Source: Brevipalpus yothersi (lineage: Eukaryota; Arthropoda; Arachnida; Trombidiformes; Tenuipalpidae). From it: a DNA stretch of 64,000 nucleotides. The notes beneath the pieces are model-generated. The model saw nothing but the letters and a program-made list of their open reading frames with translations, searched no databases and was not told the DNA's origin. Made by a program: the position numbers and the translations under genes. This document shows positions 1 through 8,043 of the stretch, in pieces. Positions within the stretch are counted from its first letter, which is position 1; every line of letters begins with the position of its first letter. Where the stretch lies: positions 62,001 through 126,000 of the forward strand of contig QZCP01000025.1 of the NCBI GenBank assembly GCA_003956705.1, written 5' to 3'.

Positions 1-2
1 CT

Positions 3-629
3 TCTTGCAATTCAATATCAACCTCATCTGCTACCTCTCGCGATCATATATCATCACCATCAGCAACAACAACATCTTCATCATCATCATCATCATCTTG
101 TACGAATAAAGGTCTCACAGCTTCTCCAGTAAGCAACACATCTGCCTCTGCAACGATTCATTCATCTAACCATGATTCACAATCTTTAAATGAGCCTCTC
201 CTCTCGTCTCTCAAGCGTCCCATTGTAGAGTCATCCTCAAAATCGATTTCCAAGTCTCTTGATGGGAGCGAACTCAAAAAGCGTACTAAAACTACTAGTA
301 GCTCAGCCACCAATTCATGGTCAGCTGATCATTCAAAAAATCTTATTTCTTCTACTACTTCATGTCCATCTCCTGTTAGCACGACCACATCGAGTAAAGA
401 AAGTAAATGGTACATGACTGGAGACGATAGAGCAGCAAATCAACCTCCGGTTGCTCATGCAGCCTCATCACGACAAGCTCACACTGGTAACAAGCCTTCC
501 TCCTCTTCTTCTTCTTCTAGTTTTCACCTTCCAAACCCGATTGCTCCCACAAAGCCTGTAGATTTGACCCGCAAAACGTGTCCCAGTAGTCCGCGTACTA
601 AGTCATCTTTCTTGGGATATCAAGCCTGA
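3..629 (+). CDS. C-terminal part of an unidentified Ser/Thr-rich protein (5' end outside the window)
   Basis: The frame is open from base 3 to the TGA at 627-629, giving the last 208 residues of a longer protein. Composition is strongly biased: runs of Ser and Thr (a stretch of seven Ser near the start and another near the end), few hydrophobics, and short basic patches such as LKKRTKTT. It ends in SSFLGYQA. No folded domain, membrane segment or catalytic motif is visible, so this looks like a disordered tail, perhaps of a nuclear or signalling protein. I do not recognise the family. The first ATG in this piece is at 414, but the frame is open long before it and with the same composition, so that is not the true start. 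Confidence 0.55.
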   Translation, partial: SCNSISTSSATSRDHISSPSATTTSSSSSSSSCTNKGLTASPVSNTSASATIHSSNHDSQSLNEPLLSSLKRPIVESSSKSISKSLDGSELKKRTKTTSSSATNSWSADHSKNLISSTTSCPSPVSTTTSSKESKWYMTGDDRAANQPPVAHAASSRQAHTGNKPSSSSSSSSFHLPNPIAPTKPVDLTRKTCPSSPRTKSSFLGYQA

Positions 630-1645
630 CAGACCTCAATGATGGTGATAATGAATAGTTATCTCTTTTTTCACACTCACACACTTGCTGAAAAAAAAAT
701 TTAGTCTCTCAGTTTGTGAACAAAAGACTTGATATTGTCTCTTGGTGATAAAATATCCTCTGCTTTTTTACTGCCGATGAACTCTCTCTCTCTCTCTTTC
801 ATTCTGCGCATCAAGATGCATTCCGATACAAAGTAAGCAAATGATTTCCAATTGTTTTCCCTTGAACATGTGATCTTCTGGTTCTCTCTTTATTTATCAC
901 TCTCTCTCCTTATCTCTCTACATAATTTTCGATCATTGAACATTTAATGATTCGTTTCCTGAAGGCATTTACACCAGTGAACTTGATTTCTGTTCTCATT
1001 ATCAATTTCAAAACACTTGATTCATTTCATTACCATTTCATGCTCAATTTCTTGGGATGCCTATCATTGAGCATGCTTGATGATTTTTTTCCCTAATTTT
1101 TCTAATTTTCGCTTGTTCTTTTCCCTTTCTAGGATGAAATATAAAACACACTCATCAGAGTAATCTATGCCTGGGAGTCGAGAAGAATGGCAGATCTTGA
1201 TTTTGGTCAAGCATTCGATTTCCGGAAATGGAAAAAAATCCTCACTCATCGGTGAGGATCGGAAAATGCATCCAAGAAAATTTATCTCAAACCATTTCCA
1301 CAATAATCGACTATGAAAAGTCAACGTTATAAAATTTGAGAACTAGAAGTAACTATCTTATAGAGCTTTGCTCTCCTGTTAATCCATTTGTTTTCTAGTC
1401 TCTCTTAATTAATTATAATCTTAATCACTACCACCATTCCACTCTTCTTTTCGATGATCACTCTTGGTAGAATGAAGTGTGTCGACGTGATTTCGGTTTC
1501 TTCAATAGAGAGTTATGATAAGACCCATGTCCATAGAAACACTCAAAAAACTCGAGAATAAGATAAAAAGATGGAAAGTTCGTGATTCGGTGGAATGAAT
1601 GGACGAGAGTTTGGGATAGAAACAGCGAACATTGATTTATTAAAA
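630..1645. other. Intergenic between two convergent genes; no gene seen
   Basis: This stretch holds the 3' side of the Ser/Thr-rich gene and the 3' side of the SNX14-like gene. It has pyrimidine-rich simple sequence (CT runs near 781-800 and 900-920) and a short perfect stem near 1239-1260 (ATCCTCAC...GTGAGGAT). The minus-strand frame at 1064-1324 has no domain and no codon bias I trust. An AATAAA on the minus strand (1641-1636) lies just after the SNX14-like stop codon and may be its polyadenylation signal. Confidence 0.5.
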
Positions 1646-4468
1646 CTAACCAATAGACTCAGGAAACAATGTTTTGAAGAGATGATTCAACAACAAATAG
1701 ATGAATTGTTTGTTTATAATCTTGAATTGGAAACAGTAATAAAGATGGAATGATAATGAAGATGTGATTGCGAAAGGAACATAGTTTTGCAAATTACTTT
1801 GGATTGCCTTAAATGCTTGTGCCTCTGTTATCTTGATATACCTTTCATCCATACCATTTGATGATGTTTTTCGTGATCTTAACGAATTTCTTAGAGTTTC
1901 AAATGAGTAGATAAAGTTCTCTAATGTCATTGAGTTTTCGAGTCGACGATTTATAAAAGTATGAAGTATAAGTTGGAGAGTATCTTCGAGAATAGGTCGA
2001 CAAATTTTGATGAGATGAAGAAGGCATGATGACATCTCTTCTAGAGCGTAAATTTTCTCTAATACAAATAAGACTAAAGAATAGAAGCTGTTACCCTCAA
2101 AATTTTCAGATCCATTTTCAGAAGGCTCAAGAGGTGTCGAAGCTTGTATTTTATACATGTGACGGAGAGATGCTGTAGTCAAGTAGTTATCAGTGGGAGG
2201 TGAAGCTTCATCATTGACATGATTTGAGTGGTCAGACAATCGATCGCCTGGCTTGGGGAGATCATTACAATTGTGGTTACTCTCATCTTCAATCTCTTCG
2301 TCTGTTTGCTTTGAGAGAGTAGAATTGACCAGGTTCATGATGAAAGGGAGGAGATAATTTTTCAAATCCGATCCACTTTTCATCATTAGGGAGGAGTTTA
2401 GATTCTTAATCATATTCTTGAAATCGATGTTATTGGAATTGAAATGCGAAGGAGATGAGCTTGGGTTCAAGAATGAGTGAAGCAGTGATGAAGAATGGAG
2501 AACATGATTGGATAATAATAATTCCAAGAACTTTTGCAAGTCCTGCTTGTAGCTTTCTAGAAGATCCAAATTCGATGATGTACAGGAGTAGGAAGACGAT
2601 GTAGAGAACAATTGCATACGCCTCTTGGGAAGCTGAAAATCTATTCCTCTAATGTTCCCGTGAAACTGTCTCAGCTTTGACTGTAGAACATGAAATTCAT
2701 CGAAACCTCTTTGAACTTCCCAGAAATCATCAGCTTTAATATCATTGACTTTTATCAGATAGACAAGCTTGTCCTCTTCATCTTCGATGTAGTCTTCATC
2801 AAAACTTGTTGGACTATTGCGATTATAGCTTCGCTCAACTCGATCGATCTGAACTCTCCAAGAACTCAGATCATGAACCACTTGTTCATCTCTTTCACTT
2901 TTTGCGTCCTCATTCTTATTTATATGTTCCTTGAAATCATCGAATGTGTAACTCTTTTTACATTGTCCATTGATGGATGAAATTTGGCTTGATATGGATA
3001 AACGATCCTCCTCACAGTTCTCACTGGACGGAGAAGAAACTAGGGAGCGGCCACCGACACAAAGTTTGAAATAGAAAGATGATTGAATGAACAATGGCAG
3101 GAAGGTTCGATCGACGACATTATAAATTAAATCATAGGCTTTGTAAAGTGGATCTTTTGTTTGAAGGAGAACGATATCTTCTTTGGCTAAAACATCTTCC
3201 AAAGATTTTTTGAGGGATGTATCTTGGAAATAAATATATTCGGGACTTGTTTCATCAAAAAATTGACTCAAAATTAATTCAAGTTTACTGGTAAGTTCGG
3301 ATTTATCTGTATCACTTAAATCTGGCTGGAGAAGTCGAGAATTGAATTCATCCACGGAAAGTATGAAATGTAAAAATTTGATGACACCTTCCTCTTTGAG
3401 AAACTGCACAAAAGTGAACAAGCTCTGTTCATTTTTGATCACTTCTTTCAGACTAACACCAAAGTGACTCTCAGAACTTTGAACAACAGGATCAGTGAAA
3501 CTTTGTAGGAGATATTCCAAACAATCAGACGAGGTGGTCTCTTCTCGCTTCTGTTCAGAACAAGGACTTTGGGCCGAAACTGTGTGAGATTGTGTATCAT
3601 TTGTGGAGGATAAACCACTGAAGAGTAGAATGAAAAAAGAATTGAAATAGTAGGGATGAGATATGAGGTCAACGAATGGCTCCAAAATGCAGTTGATTAG
3701 AATTTCGAGAGAAAGAAGCTGGGTTGTACAATGAGAAGTGATTTTCGGTGGAACAATTAGATGCTGGATACTCTTCACAACACTGTGAAGATAAGAAACG
3801 TCATAGTAAAATCCACCTCTCTTGTACTCTTCGATCACTTGATTAGGCACAAACAAGGCTGATTTCGCCTTACGTTTACCCAAAATGAAGAGGTTTAAGT
3901 GTTGAGTCAAAATGGTGAGAAGTTGTGACGAGATAAATTGAGTTGGATTAACATTTTGACTAATTCGAGTAACCAAATTGGCGATCATATACGATATACA
4001 TCGACGAACTTCTTGATTTAAGGAAGGATTAGTATTCAATATTTCCACCTCTTCGAGGCACGAATTAATACAATCTTCGATCAAACGATTGAGATCAGTG
4101 TTGACCAGTATTTTTCTTTCCGGAAAAAGATCAATCTTATCAGTGGGACCATGTTTAAAGCATGATCTATCCTGACAGAGTAGACAAAAATAATTCTCTT
4201 CCCTATCTGAGGGTCGCAAAATTTTGATCACTTTCCGTTTGACCAACATTTTTTCCATCCATGGTGTGAGAGAAGATCGTAAAAAAGAATACAGAAGAGG
4301 ATGTTTGGCGGTCAATATAAGCTTGTATATGGCAAGTGTTATCGGAAAAATGAGACCCAAAAGAAAGGCTGTAGATAAGCCAACAATAAAGGAATTGGTA
4401 ACCACAATCAAGCCGATAATTATGCCCAATGTAGTCAATTCCATCCCATTGATCAAACTATCGATCAT
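1646..4468 (-). CDS. SNX14: SNX14-type sorting nexin (TM-PXA-RGS-PX-Nexin C)
   Basis: One uninterrupted 940-codon frame; human SNX14 is about 946 residues. Order: two N-terminal hydrophobic helices (about 11-55), PXA domain (about 120-290), RGS-like domain (about 345-470, with QFLKEEGV...FLHFILSVDEFN and ending LFIQSSFYFKLCVGG), acidic/Ser linker, PX domain (about 565-670), Nexin C (about 795-905). This order with RGS is that of the SNX13/14/25 group, and the RGS and PX wording fits SNX14 best. Family members are ER-anchored proteins at lipid-droplet and endolysosomal contacts involved in lipid handling. In the PX domain the usual Arg-Arg-Tyr/Phe is R587-G588-F589, so the basic residue that normally contacts the 3-phosphate is Gly. 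The gene is intronless, unlike most neighbours. An ATG at codon 9 is an alternative start. SNX25 or SNX13 assignment is less likely. Confidence 0.88.
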   Translation of the reverse strand: MIDSLINGMELTTLGIIIGLIVVTNSFIVGLSTAFLLGLIFPITLAIYKLILTAKHPLLYSFLRSSLTPWMEKMLVKRKVIKILRPSDREENYFCLLCQDRSCFKHGPTDKIDLFPERKILVNTDLNRLIEDCINSCLEEVEILNTNPSLNQEVRRCISYMIANLVTRISQNVNPTQFISSQLLTILTQHLNLFILGKRKAKSALFVPNQVIEEYKRGGFYYDVSYLHSVVKSIQHLIVPPKITSHCTTQLLSLEILINCILEPFVDLISHPYYFNSFFILLFSGLSSTNDTQSHTVSAQSPCSEQKREETTSSDCLEYLLQSFTDPVVQSSESHFGVSLKEVIKNEQSLFTFVQFLKEEGVIKFLHFILSVDEFNSRLLQPDLSDTDKSELTSKLELILSQFFDETSPEYIYFQDTSLKKSLEDVLAKEDIVLLQTKDPLYKAYDLIYNVVDRTFLPLFIQSSFYFKLCVGGRSLVSSPSSENCEEDRLSISSQISSINGQCKKSYTFDDFKEHINKNEDAKSERDEQVVHDLSSWRVQIDRVERSYNRNSPTSFDEDYIEDEEDKLVYLIKVNDIKADDFWEVQRGFDEFHVLQSKLRQFHGNIRGIDFQLPKRRMQLFSTSSSYSCTSSNLDLLESYKQDLQKFLELLLSNHVLHSSSLLHSFLNPSSSPSHFNSNNIDFKNMIKNLNSSLMMKSGSDLKNYLLPFIMNLVNSTLSKQTDEEIEDESNHNCNDLPKPGDRLSDHSNHVNDEASPPTDNYLTTASLRHMYKIQASTPLEPSENGSENFEGNSFYSLVLFVLEKIYALEEMSSCLLHLIKICRPILEDTLQLILHTFINRRLENSMTLENFIYSFETLRNSLRSRKTSSNGMDERYIKITEAQAFKAIQSNLQNYVPFAITSSLSFHLYYCFQFKIINKQFIYLLLNHLFKTLFPESIG

Positions 4469-5725
4469 ACAAGATAGTGGTCAAAGCGTTTGGTTACTGT
4501 TACGATTGTTGTTGTTGTTGATGTTGTTGATTTTATTCGCGAACAGAATGGCCTCAGTTTCATCACCATACTCGAATATGTTGGCAACTTCATGGATTCC
4601 ACAAGTGTGTGGCGTGATCACAAAGTGATACAAAGGGGATGAGAGAGAAACAGAGATAATCTCTACACCAACAAAACATAGACACATACACAATTACCGA
4701 AATTGTAACACAATCATGTCAGTGACAATCAAAAAATCATGGAGCAAGTGTTGAAGGTACTGTGTCGTGGCTTCTGTCTTTCTCTGCTTTTTCGATGAAT
4801 GAACATACACTTTACCGTTTTTTTTTGTCTTCCTCTCTTCTTCACTCAATAAACAATAGCAAATGAATTGTTTCACTGTGATGATTGAACGAGAAACATC
4901 AAATGATGATAAAGATCAGAATGTATATATCAAGCCAAGATGGTCTCTCGAAAACAATAACAGCCCACTGAAGAGGAGGGAAAATGACGTTTACAACATT
5001 CCCATTGAACAGCGTGCGAGTTTCACATTCACAGAGAGCAAGAGAGAGAGAGAGAGAGAGAGAGACTATCACGTTTTGCGATGAATCGATAGATTCTTGG
5101 ATAAATCTGTGGGAAAAATCGAGATCATGGCAAGAGGGTCTATTCGATGGGATACTGAAAGAATAGATGATTTTTTCTTACTTGTTAGAGTAACATGATT
5201 TTGTTTGACTCGTATCAACCATCTGATTGAACTGGAATGATGCTCAGTTTTCTCTTCTTACGGAGAAAAATTTTCCATTGAGATGGGAAGAGTGTTGAGA
5301 AATTTGATATTTTGTCAGACGATTCGAATTACCGTTGAATTTGTAAATCACTGATTTTGGGACTTGGAATGCAATGGTGAACAAGATTTTTCGTTGGAGA
5401 GTTCAACGAATTCTTTTTCGAGATATCATGTAAGAAAATTTATAGGATCTGTCTTGTCTCCAAAACTAACCATTTGAGTGACTATTAGTTTCACTGTAAT
5501 AATTGAAGCTTTCGTTGAGGTGATGAAATTGAATGATTTAAGAGGATGCTTATTCTATAGGAGGTGAATGTTTCAATTGTCAAGGACAAAAAAGGAATTG
5601 CCAAAAGGATGATTTTTACGAGTTATTATTTATTGTAATTAGTCATGGCGACAAATAAGACTTAGATTAGCACTAGAATGGTGGTATTTTTTTCTTAGAA
5701 GAAGCAACTAGATAATTTCTCCAAT
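4469..5725. other. Intergenic: upstream of SNX14-like gene, downstream of ELP5; no gene seen
   Basis: Contains the SNX14-like 5' flank with a short GTT/AAC-rich tract (about 4500-4530), a (GA)12 run at 5041-5064 and otherwise unremarkable AT-rich DNA. Open frames at 4863-5166 are short, overlap the GA run and show no domain. A minus-strand AATAAA at 5634-5629, about 95 bases past the ELP5 stop, is a good candidate for its polyadenylation signal. Confidence 0.5.
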
Positions 5726-6633
5726 TCAGAAGAGCAAATCCTCATCAGGATCTTCCTCATCGACATCATCCTCTTTACCAGGTATATAGAAGAATCTTGC
5801 TTCCTTTTTATTGCCACCTGGATCATCCCTGTGTAGTAGATAGATAGATAAAGGGAAAACGTTCTTAGTGTCAATTGTAAGATAATCTAATCAATTGTTA
5901 CTCACCGTATATGTTTTTTCAAAGACTCTTTGGGTAAAAGCTTCGTGTTACCCTTTTCAATGTCCATATCTGATCTAAGGGAGAAGGGCAAATCTTCGAT
6001 ACCAATGTCAAAGACATTTAAATCTCGTTTCTTGAGCGAAGCATGATCTGAGGCAGAACAAATGAAATCACCAGATTCATTGATACTATAAGGTTCTCTA
6101 ACTTTAACGATGCCTTTTGTCGGATGCTTGCTGGTTATAACACAATTAATTTCTTTCTCAGAGTTAGACATTTCTACAACAACTGTTGAAACCTCCTTGA
6201 TAAGAGACATTCCAACGGGAGACAATGTTTTAGGATTGATAAGACATATGATGCGCCTGAATTTTCCAAGAAGCTGTCTGATTAATGGATAAAATTGTTC
6301 TTGATGGAGGAGAATCAGAGGAAGAAGAGAATCTATGAATAGTTGACTTCCAGAAGGCAAAGATTGAATTAAATCAATTAAATTTTGATCAAGATCGAGA
6401 TTCATTTCCATGAGAGGATGTGTGGCGAGCTTTTCGGTCATGTTCGATATTCCCAAAAATTTTGCGTTATTCTCAAGAAGCAAAATGTGGGTGCTCTTGT
6501 CTTGCACTGCTGATTGGAGAAATTTGCGAAACAAAATCTGGCCATCACGTCTAACATTATCGGATATAGCAACAAATCCATTGGATATTCGATGAAGTAA
6601 TTGAAGAAGAAAATTATTCCTGTGTACACTCAT
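5726..6633 (-). CDS. ELP5: Elongator complex subunit 5 (ELP5)
   Basis: Two exons, 6633-5906 and 5828-5726, joined over a 77-base GT-AG intron (GTGAGT...CACAG) in matching phase, giving 276 residues (human ELP5 about 300). The diagnostic feature is the extreme C-terminus: an aromatic F-F-Y-x-P segment, then an acidic DDVDEEDPDEDLLF end, closely following the known ELP5 tail (YEPD...DLDQEDPDDDLDI). The upstream SFxL-type segment (DLPFSLRSD) also fits. ELP5 belongs to the Elp4/5/6 RecA-like accessory ring of Elongator, which modifies wobble uridines of tRNAs. ELP5 lacks Walker motifs and none is visible here. The start ATG lies only 42 bases after a strong acceptor at 6676, preceded by the ATP synthase epsilon gene on the same strand, so the two may share a transcript. 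The N-terminal two-thirds is divergent. Confidence 0.82.
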
Positions 6634-6675
6634 AATGACTACCTATCTACCTTGTCTACACGGTGCGTTACGCAA

Positions 6676-6752
6676 CTAGAAATGGATAATGAAAAGAAGA
6701 AGGGAAAATGATAATCATTCACAAAGTAACACATAACTTCAAGAACACTTAC
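6676..6752 (-). other. Predicted intron between the ATP synthase epsilon and ELP5 reading frames
   Basis: On the minus strand, 8 bases after the epsilon-subunit stop codon, there is a consensus donor (TTTAG|GTAAGTG, G at 6752). The matching acceptor (CATTTCTAG, G at 6676) lies 42 bases before the ELP5 ATG. The resulting 77-base intron has the same length as the ELP5 coding intron. Splicing it would put both frames on one mRNA with about 50 bases between stop and start. The alternative is a separate ELP5 promoter inside this interval with the donor unused. Confidence 0.5.
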
Positions 6753-6760
6753 CTAAATCA

Positions 6761-6925
6761 TTAGAGAGCTGAAATGTTAGTTTTTTTGGTAATATTTTTT
6801 ATAAAACTTTGCGATCTTGCAGCAATATCAGCCTGCTTATCCGGCTTAATTGCTTTTCGAACAGTAGCAGCAGCAATTGTGCTGAACTTGAGATAAGTGA
6901 GACCAGCTTCACGCCAGAAAGTCAT
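6761..6925 (-). CDS. ATP5F1E: ATP synthase F1 subunit epsilon, mitochondrial
   Basis: A 54-codon frame beginning MTFWREAGLTYLKFS and ending KKTNISAL. The M-T-x-W-R-x-A-G-[IL]-[TS]-Y-[IL] opening, followed by S.IAA..VR.A.K (VRKAIKPDKQADIAARSQ), is the signature of the metazoan F1 epsilon subunit (Drosophila stunted, about 50-60 residues). The protein sits in the central stalk of mitochondrial ATP synthase with gamma and delta and needs no cleaved presequence. The start is set by the conserved N-terminus. The gene lies 127 bases upstream of ELP5 on the same strand and head to head with the + gene at 7458. It is short, so easy to miss by length filters, but the match is clear. The plus-strand frame over it (6809-7078) is a shadow. 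Confidence 0.88.
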   Translation of the reverse strand: MTFWREAGLTYLKFSTIAAATVRKAIKPDKQADIAARSQSFIKNITKKTNISAL

Positions 6926-7309
6926 ACCTTTAGCAAACAAATTGAATATATTATACCAACAAATTCAGCAATACTCCAGCAATTAATCAAATCGATCAAC
7001 AAGAAAAATGCTCTCAAAACTGTCAACAATAACAATCAAACCAAAATGTGTTCAATTATAAAAACCGATAAAAAATAGAGGCGCTCATGTCGTGACTTTA
7101 TAAAGTCACCAAATTCAAATGTAAAGTTTATCTTCGACCGTTTTTAATTATAACACTTTTTATTTTTAATCAAATTGTCAATTGATTGATATTGTTTACG
7201 CTTCACATTATTTTTCATCAATCGGATGATAAGATATTTGCAAGTCAACTTGAAATACCACTAGATCTTACGAATGAGCCAGTGACTACTAACAAGCGAA
7301 CAAAATAAG
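6926..7309. promoter_or_regulatory. Shared upstream region of divergent genes (ATP5F1E/ELP5 and the 7458 gene)
   Basis: About 380 bases separate the epsilon-subunit ATG from the first exon end of the + gene. No clear TATA box is seen in either direction at a fixed distance. The region is AT-rich, with the 5' untranslated sequence of both genes presumably included. A bidirectional promoter is inferred from the head-to-head layout only. Confidence 0.4.
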
Positions 7310-7457
7310 GTGAGTATTGAGTAGTTTTGAATCATGTCTCTTTTTTTCGAAACTTAGTGACATGGTGTGCTTATATTGTAGAGATACGTTTTTGATTTAA
7401 TTTTTGCTGGATATTTGATTGTGTTTTGTTCATTTGTATTCTGGGACAGATATTGCA

Positions 7458-7943
7458 ATGGATTTCTGTTCAAATGAATCACAGCAAGATTTGCCTCTTC
7501 CATCAACTGTACCCGGCTCATCGGCAGGCTCTATCGATAATCATCGATCGGCAAGCGGTACAGCTGATGATAACAATGTGAGCAGAACGGTGCAAGATGA
7601 TGCCAATGAATCTTCCAATTCGGTTGAGGATCCCGGTGAGAAATTGCCATGGTTCAAGGGATTTTCGGTTCAAAAAGATGGCCAAAAACTTAAAGGCGAA
7701 GCACTTCTTGAATATTTAGATATCATGGAATCTGAGTATGGTACATCCTTAAAAGATCTCACTTTGCGTGAATTTTTGGAATTTTTAGAAGAAAAAGCAA
7801 TTTCGTCAGTGGTAAGTTTTTTGGTGATAAGATATACATTCTTTGATGCTTTTCTTCTCCCTCAGAAAAATCATTTCCGGGAATGGGAAGAGAAAGAGAT
7901 CGATTTTCTCAAGAAAGCAGGCATTTATGATCATCTCAAATAA
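7458..7943 (+). CDS. Small acidic protein of unknown family, with a 54-base optional intron
   Basis: The frame starts at ATG 7458 (MDFCSNES), just after a strong acceptor (CTGGGACAG, 7449) that closes a 140-base 5' UTR intron (donor GTGAGT at 7310). An ATG at 7419 lies inside that intron and is rejected. A second intron, 7812-7865 (GTAAGT...CCCTCAG), is exactly 54 bases and has no stop, so the product is 143 residues spliced or 161 if it is kept. The first half is Ser/Asp/Asn-rich and looks disordered. The second half is helical and charged (LPWFKGFSVQKDGQKL, then LREFLEFLEEKAISSV, ending in a Lys/Glu helix and IYDHLK). I do not recognise the family. The TAA stop overlaps an AATAAA signal (7939-7944). 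The gene is convergent with RUNDC1, whose stop is only 100 bases away. Confidence 0.7.
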   Translation: MDFCSNESQQDLPLPSTVPGSSAGSIDNHRSASGTADDNNVSRTVQDDANESSNSVEDPGEKLPWFKGFSVQKDGQKLKGEALLEYLDIMESEYGTSLKDLTLREFLEFLEEKAISSVVSFLVIRYTFFDAFLLPQKNHFREWEEKEIDFLKKAGIYDHLK

Positions 7944-8043
7944 AATTTCAATCATTTTAATCATGAAATTAGAAGGAATGAATCATCTTTCTCGGATATC
8001 TTTTGAATGGATATGAACAAATTCTTTTAGACTAGTACCAGGC

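Noticed and set aside
1064..1324. Minus-strand 86-codon frame
   Set aside because: No domain or signal, in the 3' region between convergent genes; a chance frame.
4863..5166. Two overlapping plus-strand frames between SNX14 and ELP5
   Set aside because: Partly made of a (GA)n run, with no domains and no splice context.
7419..7457. Upstream ATG extending the 7458 gene
   Set aside because: It lies in the 5' UTR intron, just before a strong acceptor at 7449.
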